Assembly: GCA_934047225.1 (NCBI GenBank) | Contig: OW203991.1 | Coordinates: 9,734,001 to 9,798,000 of the forward strand | DNA: 64,000 nt | Reading direction: 5' to 3' | From: Ypsolopha sequella | Taxonomy: Eukaryota; Arthropoda; Insecta; Lepidoptera; Ypsolophidae | Part shown: piece after piece, positions 43,506-55,479 of the stretch | Numbering within the stretch: position 1 is the stretch's first letter | Layout: each line of letters opens with the position of its first letter | Notes under the pieces: generated by a model | Told to the model about the DNA's origin: nothing | Database searches by the model: none | What the model saw: only the letters and a program-made list of their open reading frames with translations | Program-made: the position numbers and the translations under genes

Positions 43506-43834
43506 GACGATGCTCGTTTCAATCACAAACAAAAAACGCCGCGCCGCAGACAATGAACAAGTATACTATGTTCAAGCAGTTATTATGTAATCCGCTTCAA
43601 AAGAAATCAAAGAAAATTCTCTTTGTTTTTTCCAGAAACTTTGTAAAATTTCCTCTTACATCTGAAATTGTAGGCCTTCTTATTCTTGGGGGTGCCATAT
43701 CCTAGCGGATGTGGGCGACCACTAAACGAAACTCTTCTCTATTCTGTGCCAGTCTGCAGAGACGGCAGCGTCTTTTATGTTAGTCCAAGTTTTAGGACTA
43801 ATTGTAGGCCTACCTTAGTAAAATATATTATACT
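43506..43834. other. Unassigned, possibly repetitive
   Basis: GCCATATCCTAGCGGATGTG and CGACCACTAAACG at 43694-43728 have the feel of a moth interspersed repeat, but no second copy is in the window and no domain is visible. Confidence 0.3.
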
Positions 43835-43985
43835 AGCATTAAATTTTGCCCGCGGCGTCCTCCCGAAATGATTAAGCTTACATTTTTTCGAGATAAAAAT
43901 ATCCTATGTTATGCTATAGTTACAATTTTTTATCCCATGACCATATAGAATAAATAATAGTCATTTATATTTATTAAAGTACTAA
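43835..43985 (-). mobile_element. Degenerate Helitron-like 3' end
   Basis: CTAGCATTAAATTTTGCCCG followed by CGGCGTCCTCCCGAAATGAT is a decayed form of the terminus at 28063. It continues with GATAAAAATATCCTATGTTA and TTTTTTATCCCATGACC. Minus orientation. Confidence 0.45.
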
Positions 43986-43994
43986 GATTTGTAC

Positions 43995-44605
43995 ATTCAT
44001 ACAATAATAGATTGTTATACGAGTGCATAAAATGAGCTATATTACCCGAGATATTTAGCTATAGTTCGAGGTAATATGGCTCGTTTGGAGCCGAGTTCAA
44101 CATTGTACTTTTCACTTCGATTGCGAGGAAATAAAACAGTGTTATTTCATCATCACATTTAGCTTTAAATAATCAAACTACTAAATATTTACTGCTGACT
44201 GACGAAAAACAACAGCTCTTTTTTGCCACTGTTTTTTTTTATTCTTCCGCCAAGTGGGAAGGCAAAGGGAACTTACCCCATACAACCATGTCTAAATAAA
44301 CTACATAAATAATCAAACATGCATGTCTTTTAACTTATTTTATATTATCTCTCTTTATAGTCATTGTATATATCCTTGAGCATCATCTGAAGCTACTGTC
44401 CTGTAAGTTTGCGCTAATATGATACAATCTTGGCGCGAACATTATTGAGTTTCAAAAAGTTTGTCTATGAAGTTGTACTTTGTATCTGGCTGTATGGCCT
44501 ATTGCCATAGTCTTAGAAGAAGAAAACACTTTCACTAGAGCATAAAACCTAGTTTTTGTCCGCTTGTAGCAAGCATAAACCAGTACTTATTAGAGCAGGA
44601 GAAGT
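43995..44605 (-). repeat. Interspersed repeat family A, copy 2
   Basis: Inverted relative to 3225-3805. CATATCCTTGAGCATCATCT-like, GTTTGCGCTAATATGATACA, GCGAACATTATTGAGTTTC and GCAAGCATAAACCAGTACTT all have partners there. Non-coding. Confidence 0.7.
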
Positions 44606-45161
44606 GAAAAAACATTTAACTTCCGTGTTTGGGCGCAAAAACATACAAGTTTTAATTCTGATTTCTGAACTTGATCACAAACTAAGTTGTTTCTTCATTA
44701 ACCTCTTGACTGCAAAGCTCTATCCCAAGTTATACCCAAACCTATTAATTTACAATACGTCACCTAATCCCAATTCAAGGCTAACATCCGATTGGGAACT
44801 AACTTATCCGCTCATCTCGGCCCAATCCCGACTATCCCATTTAGTTTCCAATTCGGACCCCTCTACACCCTAATAGCTGGCACCCGGTTTTAATGACCCT
44901 CCATGGGGTGAGATGGGAAAATTGAAAATTTAACGTGTTTGTTTGGACCATTGAATAACGAGCTTCATGTTCTTAAAAAGGTGACTCGTAGTAAATTGTA
45001 ACGGGAAAATACACTATTAAATAATGTTTTAACGAGATTTTGCGTCTCAAAGCAATAAGCAGTGACTCTTCTGAGGATTCCTTGTATGGACTTTGAAGTA
45101 AACCCACGTTTCGCCAACGATCATTTAATTTCGTCTCTAGTTGCTGGGCCCTAACGCCATA
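44606..45161. other. Unrecognised DNA
   Basis: The plus open frame 44556-44873 (105 residues) starts inside family A and shows no domain. It is considered chance. Confidence 0.4.
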
Positions 45162-45653
45162 CCATAGACTAAGTATTACTACGTATAGACTGGCAGTTCC
45201 CATACATCAATTTGTAGGCACAAAAAAGGTATAAAATTCTAACGAAATCTAGATGGCGTTGCTAAATCCTCTAACGAACACGATGCTAAAAAGACCGATT
45301 AATGACGATAGTGGCACAGCGATGTCACGCGTGTCATAATTTAATTAAAGTAAATAAATAAAATAAAATCAATAAATAAAAATAATTCCCACTTCGATAA
45401 AATAGATGGCGCTAAAATATTCACTATTAGTGTTGCCAACTTAGCGCCATCTAGTTTTTCTAAGCAGAGCTATTACAGACACAATACATGTTTACTTGAT
45501 AACCATGACAGTTTACTTGCAGCCAATTAATCAAATTATGCTTATTTGCAACACTTGGCGACACCTAGTGTTGTAAGGGCGCGTAAAAAATTTGCTACGC
45601 CTTGATGTATGGGAGTTGTCGGTCTATACGGAGTTATTATACTTGGTCTATGG
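45162..45653. mobile_element. 492 bp TIR element with inverted GCGCCATCT motifs
   Basis: The left end CCATAGACTAAGTATTACTA...GTATAGACTG...TTCCCATACATCAA pairs with the inverted right end CCATAGACCAAGTATAATAA...GTATAGACCG...CTCCCATACATCAA, giving TIRs of about 50 bp. AGATGGCGCTAAAAT (45404) and TAGCGCCATCTAG (45444) form an inner inverted pair. Non-autonomous. Confidence 0.75.
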
Positions 45654-46965
45654 CCATACTCTGGACCCACAGCTAAAAGAGCCTTCCGAAGCACGTAGGG
45701 TGAACACAAATGTGGCTCTATGGGCTATAAACCCGCAAACTCGGTGATTGCTGGTCAATACATTTGAACCAATAGACCATATAAACCACCTTAAAATAAA
45801 ATTACGTACGTATAATAATTTTATTAATAACTACAAAATACGATTACTGTACCCAGACAATTAGCGGCATGACAAAGTATATATATAATATATGCTAAGA
45901 AAATCAATAAAAAAATACAAAGGTTTTTTTTTAAATGCTTACAATTTTATGGATATTTACCAAGTGTACAACTTTTTAACTGATCTTGATCATGGACTAG
46001 ATATTTGTAACTGAAGTTAATGGAAGGAAAGAAAATTTCATCACTTTTGCAAACGCTGATAGGTTGAAAAACAAAAAGAAAAAAAAAACATGTTTGACGC
46101 AACAATTTCAGCGATGTAAATTGGACGCAAACGTGAAAATCGTAACGAAGGTTGCCGCTGATCCAACAACATAGGGGGCGTCTTACACCATAGATCTGCC
46201 ATTTATTCAAGCTATTTACGACATTCCGGTAGATGTCTTACTGTCGTTGACAGACCGTTTTTAAAGTGGCAGGTACGTTGACGATGGCAAGAGCCCAGTG
46301 GATAATCGTTCATGTGGGTGTAGCAGACAAGCAACTAACCTACGTTTACACAACAGGCCATCATAGTAATTGTCATGGCGTATGTTGTCACACATCACAT
46401 GTAAAGTGAAACTCCTAGCATCGTCTTGTAATTTTAAAGTGCAAAGATGAGTTACTCGTAGAATCAATATCCACATTTCAGTCAATACAACGAATGACAC
46501 GTTTGTAACGAGACGGATTACGCTCACTGGTTGAACTATTCCAATTTGTACTTGGCATTTCTGTTCGGAGAATGTTCAGTTCAGCCCTTTTAGTACCTAT
46601 AGCTAGGTCTGTAAATTGTTTTGAATGAATCTAGAACAGTGTTTTCACTGTGCGTCGGTTTATGGGTGCTATACTTGGTTTGGTCCGTTGGTCAAAACAC
46701 ATAGGACATTATTTTAAAACTGGCATTTATAAGCACCCCAGTTTTAAGAACTGCATAGCTATTCTTTGCCAATATAAGACGTTACATTTGCCTCACAAGT
46801 TTGCAGGATAAAGTCAGATGTACCAAAAATGATTGATGTTTTTTGATTATTAATAGATAATCGCAAAAAGACTAAATTGGTTCAAAAATACAAAGTCGAT
46901 TGGTGGTTTCTTCACTTCAATTGAGTTTTAAAACTAGTTTTGTGATTTATTTAATTTTATACTTA
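45654..46965. other. Unassigned DNA
   Basis: AACTCGGTGATTGCTGGTCA at 45739 is a lone relative of the ACTCGGTAAGTG family. Minus open frames at 45947-46527 have no domain. Confidence 0.35.
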
Positions 46966-47092
46966 TAAACACAAGAAAAATAACAATTTAAGTATTTTCG
47001 AGATATATTTCGGCACACATTAGGGCCGGCATCAGTCGAAAGTGGGCCGAAATACATCTCGAAAATACTTAAATTCTTATTTTTCTTGTTTT
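46966..47092. repeat. Palindrome carrying the ATATATTTCGGC / GCATCAG motif
   Basis: ACAAGAAAAATAACAATTTA, then GTATTTTCGAGATATATTTC and GGC (46970-47013) pair with 47044-47092 with few mismatches. The 30 bp centre reads GGGCCGGCATCAGTCGAAAG. It is the clearest example of the recurrent motif set. Confidence 0.8.
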
Positions 47093-48079
47093 TATCCGTA
47101 TCAAATTAAATGAAAAGCTTATTGTAGCCAAATATAAATATTTATTTCAAGTTTAGTTATTTACGTGAACTGAAAACAGTCATTAAAAGAAAACAAAGTT
47201 ACTTGTATCCTTTTTAAATGTACAAATTCTTACCCCCTTAAAAATATCTCTTCATTTCCTTCATCCTTTCCCTTGAAATGTTATTACTTTGAAAATACAA
47301 TATCAAATTACCAGCTAGCTTTTCAGTGTCTTGCATTAATGTACCATCGGGAAAACGCAACTTGTCTACTTATTACTCAATTATAGCTCCTTTGACAAAG
47401 TTACAAAGTTCAAAACATGATAAACGGTGATTTCTTTAATAGTACATTTTGAAAGACTTTAATATTGTTTTCCTATTTTATCGTCTTGGCTTTGATGGAG
47501 ACCTGTAAAATTACCAGCCCTTAGTTGAGACTTAAAATCTCCATTAACAAAGGATTTCGTTACTCAATGAAAACAGAACAAAAGCGTTACGCAGGAATCT
47601 TAAGGGTGCAAAATATTTTTGGGTATACGCGCCATATTGGCAGGCACCATTATTTTTAACCCTTCATGGATATCAATTTAAAACAACATGTCTTTATATT
47701 TCGTATCAAAATCGTCAAAATTTTCCTTCGACTATGACTTTTAGTAATGTTAGCTAAGAGCAATGAGTGCCAATAGTTTCCTATATGCATAGAAGTATTT
47801 TTAATGATATTATGGTAGCTTCAAGATAAGGTTTTTCGTTGTAGGAGTGAATTAAGAAAAATTCAAAAAATTTCAAACTTCACTCTTGTGGAGAATACAA
47901 TACAATACAATCGATCCTAAATAAACCGCGTTGTTTGAGACCATAGATAACGAAAATAGGAGATAATTAAGACTAAAAAAGGAGGAGATTCTCAATTCTC
48001 AAATAAGTTTTTGTGTACTTAGTCCTATCTAATCTGCCTTTATACTCTAAGCACAGATTCTATGACAGGTATAAATAAA
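47093..48079. other. Unrecognised DNA
   Basis: Nothing recognised. Confidence 0.4.
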
Positions 48080-48715
48080 AAACCATTAAAAGCATCGAAT
48101 GATCTTATAGGAGCTGATTAATTAACCCTTAAATGCATCTTGGGTCGAAAACGGCACGAAGATTTATTTATTTAATATTTACATCATTTTATGTCAAAAA
48201 TTATAATTATATGATTGTATAAGCTAAAAATATGTTTGGTAACAGCTTTTTATAAATTTTTCATTTCTCGTTTTTATTTATAAAAATCCCCCCGTCTTTC
48301 AAAAAATATCTTTTTTATTATTTTTTTCATATATTTTTTGTATTTTTCTATCACTGTTTTCAGTTTCATAAAAAAATAAAATCGCATGCATTTAAGGGTT
48401 AAAGGAATAAAAAGTAGCCCATGTCCAATGCCAGGTCTAGAACCATATTTTTGCAAAGTTTTATTCCAATCGGTTTTGTAGGTATATGGTGAGGAGTAAA
48501 ACAAAATTTTTCTTTTGAAACTTGACACCCCATTGCTATCCTATTGGAACTGATATATGGGATAAAAAGTAGCATAAGTCCTGTTTCAGGTCTAGAACTA
48601 TATTTGTGGAAAGTGTTAACCCATTCGGTTTATTATTTACGGCGTGAAGGAGTAACAAACATACTTCCATCCATCCACACATCCAAACTTCGTATTTTAT
48701 AATACTAGTGGGTTA
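48080..48715 (-). mobile_element. Helitron-like remnant split by a TTAA MITE
   Basis: Two units around CAGGTCTAGAACYATATTT, CAATCGGTTTTGTAGGTA and ACGGCGTGAAGGAGTAACAA align with 32520-32970 and end TTCGTATTTTATAATACTAG. Left of the MITE, CTTATAGGAGCTGATTAATT continues the same unit, so the MITE at 48122-48402 interrupted it. Confidence 0.6.
48122..48402. mobile_element. 281 bp MITE flanked by TTAA (piggyBac-type target)
   Basis: It starts TTAACCCTTAAATGCATC and ends GCATGCATTTAAGGGTTAA, giving TIRs of about 17 bp with TTAA at each edge. Removing it rejoins the Helitron-like unit across a single TTAA, which supports a TTAA target duplication as made by piggyBac transposases. There is no coding sequence. 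Confidence 0.75.
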
Positions 48716-49590
48716 AGAGATTTCGTGATGAGTAAGTGGTATTTAAATTGTAAATAAACCTAAATATCTAGTTGGATAAATTAGGCAATAACAAACAATG
48801 TATAAAATTTTGAATTGAATTGACAGTTTGACACTACGATTTATTGTCAAATGGAGAAAAAAGGATCCCGTATTAGGAGTTACTTGGATCTCCAGGGACT
48901 TTCCAGGAAAAAGTTTAAAAATAATGGCCCATTTCCTGCAGATACATAGACACCGTGGTTCTATTGTTTGAAATAAACCTAAAAACTTGGTATGATTTGT
49001 ATCAATTCTAAAAATAATACAGAACTAAATTATTTCTGAGAAGTATTTGAAAGTGATTTGTCTTGAATTTTCCACAACATGCATGTTATACGTAATCTTG
49101 AGTAAACCTATCTGACATTGGACATAACAGTAAAAAGGCCTATGTAATACTATGTTTTATGGGCCAGAAGACCTATATACCTTGTGACCTATTTACAAAA
49201 TACGTGCGTATGCCCACTAGCCGCTTAGCTAAGGTAATTTGATTTAACTTGGCTGGACTTCAGCAGAACTTGGCTGATGGCCGTACGTGAGCCAGAACTT
49301 TTTATCCCTTGGGATGAATTAGGCATCCTTTTTATTGTTAGCTTTTGATAAAGGACTTGTTTAATTTTTCTTCTTCTTTTATTCCTTTTTGTAATCCCTT
49401 TGTGGTTTTATAGTTCTCAAAACGTGACTTTGGAAGTTTTTTGTTGTTGACAAAATTAAAAGATTTTGTGTATATAACTTGTAAAAGAAAAATATGGATT
49501 TCAAGAACTTATTCAGTAAATAGTAAAACTTTTTTTTTTCTGTGAAACAATCCTGAAATCGCATTAAATACCCGCTATTTTACAGAAAAA
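48716..49590. other. Unrecognised DNA
   Basis: Nothing recognised. Confidence 0.4.
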
Positions 49591-49738
49591 GTGCAATACC
49601 TACGCAGCCAAAATTAATAGAAGGGCAGATTTTTCTTTCACGATTTCATGATTAGCCACAGTGAAAGTTGTTCTGTACCATTGACTGAATGAACTTTTCA
49701 AATTGACTACATACACCTTTATGTTACACATAATATAA
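49591..49738 (+). mobile_element. MITE family D, right-half relic
   Basis: GCAGCCAAAATTAATAGAAG, GGGCAGATTTTTCTTT, AAAGTTGTTCTGTACCATTG, ACTGAATGAACTTTTCAAA and CACCTTTATGTTACACATAA match the right half of the complete element at 60202-60465. Confidence 0.65.
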
Positions 49739-49744
49739 ATCAAA

Positions 49745-49860
49745 TCAAATACTTTTATTTCGGACTAGGCCATAAGTGTTGGCAAACAGCTTAATAACTA
49801 TGTACTTTTTGTGTTTTTTTGTAAGAGGCTTTGAATAAAGTTTTTATCTATCTATCTATG
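49745..49860 (+). repeat. LINE 3' tail with (TCTA)n
   Basis: GGCCATAAGTGTTGGCAAAC, then AGGCTTTGAATAAAGTTTTT and ATCTATCTATCTATG form a LINE 3' UTR with a simple tail. No coding part. Confidence 0.5.
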
Positions 49861-50347
49861 TTAGTTTAAAATTAAATAACCAATATCATTAGCGATTGTA
49901 CATATGTACGTACTGAGTCTCAGTGTCTCAAGATTGGACTATCAGTCCTGAAGCAAAGAGACCATTGACGCTGCCGCGTGTGCTGTGCATCAGTGAGACA
50001 GTTTTGTTGCGTACTATGGCATAAAAATTATGTGTATAAAGCACCTAGATTTTCTTTGATATTTTATTCTTTATAAGATTTGTGCCTAAATTAAAACAAA
50101 AACTCAAGGTTTGCTCTCAAAATTCACCATGGTGGAAGAGGTTCATTATATCTTGTCATATGACGGCTTTCAGTGTAAAACAACGCGTAGCGAGTGTATC
50201 TAATGACATGAAAGGAAATGAAAGAAGCCTCAGATTCCCTACTAGGGATGTAACAAACAAGACAGTCGTAAATTATTCGGATAAATATTATCGCCACTTC
50301 AAAAACGTAGGTGAATTAAAACTTACCTAATTCGTTAATAAATCACA

Positions 50348-50522
50348 ATCATGGCACACGCTCGATTTCCAAGGGTAAATTTGAAGTACCTAAAGTAAAT
50401 AACTACTTTGGTGACAGGACTTTAAGAAAACGCCTACCATATCTGCTAAATAGTTTACCCGAGGATATCCGAAACGAGCCAATAAACATAAGTTTAGGAG
50501 GGTTCTTAAAAAGTATCTTTTA
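50348..50522 (+). pseudogene. CR1-like LINE C-terminus fragment
   Basis: One frame reads GTRSISKGKFEVPKVNNYFG, DRTLRKRLPYLLNSLPEDIR and NEPIN...LGGFLKSIF, then stop (TAG, ending 50522). The pattern FEVPKVNNxxGxRTLxxxLPxLLNxLPEDI is the extreme C-terminus of insect CR1/Jockey-type LINE ORF2 proteins. It has no start of its own. The AT-rich 3' UTR continues to about 50722. It is a 5'-truncated, dead fragment. Confidence 0.65.
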
Positions 50523-50722
50523 GAGACACTCAATAATTAATCATAAACAAAGTATTATTGTTTCTTTGTTTATTTTATATTTTAATTTTAAATAATAGAA
50601 AATTATTTATTTATTTTTTGTTACTCACTAAACTCATTCCTGCAGTCAAACTGTTTAAACAGTTTTGCAGGCATTGTTTTAAAATGTAAGATTTGTTTCC
50701 TGTTTAATAATTTAAATAAATA
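50523..50722 (+). repeat. 3' UTR of the CR1-like fragment
   Basis: AT-rich sequence including CAGTCAAACTGTTTAAACAG, which is self-complementary, and a TTTAAATAAATAATG tail. Confidence 0.45.
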
Positions 50723-52683
50723 ATGAAAAAATTAAAAAAATTGATGAAAAGCAACCACAATTTTACCAACATGATTTTAACAATTAAATCAAATTGCTCA
50801 TAATTATGACATCCGTGATCACTGATCAATTAGCAAAACGTTAATTTCAAAAATTAAAAAATTTCTCTTTTTTTGACATTTACCCTCTTAAACAATAAAA
50901 TAATAACACAATAGTAAACAAAATATCTCAATCCACACCGTGTTATCTTTTATTTTAAATTTCACTCATCAGTCGAATATCTATCAAAATTGGTACACAA
51001 AAATTGGTTGCTGAGAAGAATAAAATGGGAGTAGGACAACCAAGACAACAAATTAACCCACTTTAAAGATGAGCTTTTATGAGATTTTATGATTAATTTA
51101 AAACCATCGACAACGAACCCATACGACTATAATGAGACTTTATAACCTTCAACTTTACAGCCAACACCCACTCTCTTGACACACAAACGCAATAAAAATA
51201 TGAAATATTAATTTTAATAACCATTAGTTACCTTGATTATGCAACTGTATTTATTCATGCGTATTTGTATATTTATTTTATTTTAATTTATATATCAAGA
51301 CATACCAAAATTATTACCCTTCGTAATGCCGTACGGGAGAAGCATAACCTATAAGATGGGTCCGACTCACGATCCGGACCGCGATCTATTGTTTCACTTT
51401 TGTATTTAGCGAATGAGAATTAAGAGAGTTAATTATGAACATCTTTGTCATCAACTCCATCTTCTTCCACTTCATATTCGACGTTATGTAGCTGGTAATG
51501 AAAATTACACATGGTTATATTCATGGTTATGTTATGTATGGTTATATCAAGGTTATATCACTCCTAATGAAATTACACATGGTTATATTGACTGTCCTGA
51601 GTTGCTGGTTAAACTAAATTAACTGGTTCCTTCCGCGTCGGTTTCGTCGTAAGCCCACTCTCAACATTCTTCACGCTCATAGCAATTACAGAAAAAAATG
51701 CCTTTCTTCTAAGAGCTACTGTTTCCTTATGTACATACAATAGCGACATCGATTTATTTTTAACAGTATTTGTAAATGCATAACTGCTAAATTTTGTGAT
51801 TCTTTATTCTAGGATACTGTTATATTGGATTTTAATTTCAAATATATATGTTATTGCATTGTTTTTGTTTTCCAAATCTAGCTTAGTTCTAATTTACTTT
51901 ATTTTTTCTTCACTTCTCTTAATTGCTGCAAAGCTTTGACTATGCTTATGTACTGGTAACTGCTTTTCATATGTTTTGTACCTTATAATTCCAAATTTGA
52001 AGAAATTTTTCTGTGGAAACTTGTTATTGGCTTATCTGTCAGTAATTTTGTATGTTTTAATTTTTATGATGTAAATTAATATTAAAATAAATGAAATAGG
52101 ATTAAAAGACCGAAAAACATACCATAGTCGGCGAAAGAAAAAAAACATAAAAGAAGCGTTTCTAACAAAAAGTCATTAGAAAATGATATCAGAGGTATGT
52201 GTCATGTTCGTATGTGTCATGTGACACTGAGCCAGCTATAATTGGCTAACTCGTAGAGACAGCGATAGCCACTGGAGCCGTCGCCATACTAAACTGTTTC
52301 TGATACAGTTTTCATGAGATCATTTTTCAGCGCTAATCAGATTTCATGTTTTTTTCATCTGCCGGCCAAAGTCTAGTCTCCGTTTGTATAAACCCAATTT
52401 CCAATACGTATTCGATTTTCGAATATCCGACTGTTGTTACAAACGGATATAGCTTTATTAATAATATATCATTGTGTACCAAAGTAGCAACCTAAGATTT
52501 CTGTAAGTAACAAAATACATTTACAACTGAAGCCTTGCTAAAACTCATAATAATCAAATCATGTTCGTATTGAATACATATAAGATAGGGAGAATTTCAG
52601 GAGACGCTAGGATTACCATAAACACGGTACAAATTAACGTTTATTATTAGTACTACATTATTAATACATTCATAAAATACGAG
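50723..52683. other. Unrecognised DNA
   Basis: Short local duplications of ACACATGGTTATAT occur at 51508-51580. No gene or other repeat recognised. Confidence 0.35.
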
Positions 52684-53996
52684 TACAGTACAAACAATCA
52701 AAAGAAATTAGATACTCAAAAATTATAAAATTTATTCTTTATTACAAGTATCGATCTCTTCGAAGTATTCACCCTGAGCACGTATACACTTTTCTACACG
52801 TCTGAACTAATTGGAAAATACCAATGACCACTCTTCTTTAGACACCTCAGAAATCTCGAAAATATAGGCAGCCAGTGCATCTTCTTTGCTTTCAAACTTC
52901 TTCCCCTTTATTTTTTCTTTGATTTTTGGAAACAGGTAAAATCACAAGGTGCTAGGTCAGGGGAATATGGTGAGTGAGGGAGGATTGACGCATTTTTTGA
53001 GTCGAAAAAGTCAAGTGTTTTGGCAGACGTGTGCGACGCCGCATTGTCGTGGTGCCTGAGAAGGCGTCGGATTCCTGACTTCGGTCGCTTGTCACACCAA
53101 GCTGATATTACTGTTGGAGCACAAACTGTCACATACCATTCGGAGTTCATCGTTCTTTGATTCTCTAGCACTACAGTAGCAATATGATCCGTTTTGCTGA
53201 AAAACGAGGCGACCATTTGTTTCTGTGTGCTTCGTGCACGGCGACATTTCGTTGGAGTTGGCTCATCTTCAAAGCACCATACAGTCGAATGTCACTTTGT
53301 TTCGGGATCATAGTTATAAAGCCATGTTTCATCACCAGTCAGCATATCATACACATTTTTTTTCTCGCCACCGTCGAATTTATCTATTATGAATAGGCAC
53401 CAATCCAACCGACGGTCTTCTGCTCATCGGTAAGTTTGTGCGGCACCCATCTCAAACAACATTTACGGAGAGAAAGGTGGTCGTGAATTATGGTTTGCAT
53501 TGCTGCTGATCCAATTCCCTGTTCTCGCTCCAGCTCTACATACATAATTCGTTGGTTTTCGCGAATAAGTTTTTCGACTGCACGAACGTTTTCTTCTGTG
53601 ACCGCGGTTGGCAGCCGACCTGTCTTCGCTTCATCTTTGAGACATCCCCGTCCTCTTTTAAATTCAGCAAACCAATTAAATACTGTTGTTCGTGAGCAAC
53701 CAGACTCACCAAAAGTAGTAGCCAAAAGTTCAAAACATTCTTGAGGCTTAAAACTTTTTTATAGTCATAATAAATCATAGCGCGACAATCACTTCGACTG
53801 AGCTCCATTGCTGCAAGCGAATTCCCGCCAGATTCTCGGAAAAATGATGCTCATCCAAATAAAAAAAAAAGAAATGATGTGTGTTCTATTTTCAGATATA
53901 CCAACAAACAACCAGCCTATAAGATGATGTATAACTTGCCAGTGTCAATCAAAGGAGTAAATAGTATCTAACTTCTTTTGGCATGCCCCTCGTATA
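52684..53996 (-). mobile_element. mariner-type transposon, near full length, inactive
   Basis: About 1.31 kb, the usual mariner size. The inverted inner ends TCAAAAGAAATTAGATACT (52698-52716) and AGTATCTAACTTCTTTTGGC (53963-53982) pair with few mismatches. The outer bases of the left end have decayed, so that boundary is uncertain. The right end reads CCCCTCGTA, next to TA. It contains a broken transposase (52735-53808). Confidence 0.8.
52735..53808 (-). pseudogene. mariner transposase, frameshifts and stops
   Basis: The start is MELSRSDCRAMIYYDYKK at 53808. After a frameshift the helix-turn-helix region follows: GESGCSRTTVFNWFAEFKRG, then GRLPTAVTEENVRAVEKL and WVPHKLTDEQK. The catalytic region has TGDETWLYNYDPETK (first Asp), then a stop, then LRHHDNAASHTSAKTLDFF (second Asp) and PHSPYSPDLAPCDF (third Asp). 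The last two Asp are separated by 34 residues, the DD34D signature of mariner. A further frameshift follows, then KIKEKIKGKKFESKEDALAA to CIRAQGEYFEEIDTCNKE with one more stop where SNWF is expected. Several lesions mean it is dead. Confidence 0.9.
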
Positions 53997-54004
53997 CGTA
54001 ATGG

Positions 54005-54075
54005 AGGTAGCTGAAAACAAGCGCCAAACAAAGCATATTTTAGATGGCACATAGCTGAGCTACATACGAGTACAT
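54005..54075 (+). repeat. Repeat shared with 10551-10610, inverse orientation
   Basis: GAAAACAAGCGCCAAACAAA, GCATATTTTAGATGGCACAT and AGCTGAGCTACAT are the inverse of the block near 10551. It directly adjoins the right end of the mariner, so the mariner probably landed beside or inside it. Confidence 0.55.
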
Positions 54076-55479
54076 CCTATAGTCACGTTACTGTTTTTCA
54101 TTTAGGGATATTCTTTTTTTAAACACGGCAAAAATACTTTTTTTTCTTGTCTATCTATCTTACATAATATTAATATAAAATCAACTGTTTAAAATAAGTG
54201 CTTTGATTTTATGTATCATTTGCAAATGCGAATTCCTCACAATTAAACTTTCAATATATTTTTTAAATCAAATGAGAATACTTTTTATTTTAATCTTTCG
54301 TTAAGTACACAATTTTACCGAGTCACAGATGAATAAAGTATTTTTTACCCTTTTAAAGATGTACCCAACATTTTTAGCGGTTACAAACGATATTATTAGT
54401 TTTTATCTATAGAAGTATATAATTATCTAATGGTAGACATGTATATATAGTCTAGTATATTTAAAGGTATTTATTGTTATTTTATTTGTATGTTAATACA
54501 CGTATTACTTTACATATAATTAATAAATAAAATAAAATTTTAACTTGAAATATATTTCAAGAAAAAAAAAACATTTTATTTATTATTTATATTTAAAGTA
54601 ATATATGTATAATTGCAAATAAAAGGCCAATAGAGGCAATATTATATATTTATTAAAATAATAATACACAATTACTTATCTTTATTATTAAAGTGTCCTC
54701 TCTCACTAATGTTTGCTGGAAGAAATCTCTTTTCAGAGATAAGCTCGCCTCTGTACATGTTTTTACTGTAGGTAATATTATTTTATGTATCTGTGTACAA
54801 TAAAGAATAAAAAAGAATAAGTAAAGTTAAGTTTAAAGCTAGCTTGGTCACAAAAACACTCAGTCCTGAAACTTAGTTACAATATAAAATTAATTTCTAA
54901 AAAAATAATATGTTTTGGTGCCGAGCCCAACAGGCTCAAAATATAGCTTCCCCTAATTGCTTTATGGGTATAATTTAAACTGCTACGTATATTTATAAAT
55001 ATTTATAAAAAATGTGTTTAAAAAACCATACTCTGACTTTATCTTTCTCTCCCCTTTTTTAATAATAAAACAGAATTTTAAATGGTTCTAAGAGTCCCAG
55101 TTCTACCTTAAACGATGGTTAACCTTCTCATTCCTAGCTTGGATGTAAGAAATTATTTAAATTTGTAGCCGTACCCATTCGCTTCGCACAATTTCGTACG
55201 CTCCAGTACACGCACCAGAGAAACATTGAATTACGTATTATTTCTTATTAAATATCAGTTTTCGCGTTGGAATATGTAAAGTATTTTCAAACGTAATTTT
55301 AGCTAAAGAAGCAAGATTAACAGTAGCAGTAAAGAAAATTATTTAGCAATTTGGATAAAACTTTAGCAAAAATATAGCTTCAGAGTTTTATGAGTAACGG
55401 TTATTGTTTCAAGAGTGACCTTAAAGATGATGGTCAAAATACTGGACACTGAATCATAAATATAAATATATCACCACAA
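54076..55479. other. AT-rich DNA with a motif copy and a LINE-like tail
   Basis: GGTGCCGAGCCCAACAGGCT / CAAAATATAGCTT at 54917-54949 is an inverse, degenerate member of the ATATATTTCG...GCATCAG motif set. ATGTATCTGTGTACAATAAA at 54785 resembles a LINE polyadenylation region. No gene recognised. Confidence 0.4.

Noticed and set aside
44556..44873. 105-residue open frame on the plus strand
   Set aside because: It begins inside a repeat (family A), has low-complexity composition and no recognisable motif.
46261..46527. 88-residue minus-strand open frame
   Set aside because: No domain and composition like random translation of the surroundings.
53490..53744. Plus-strand open frame of 84 residues
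   Set aside because: Antisense shadow of the mariner transposase.
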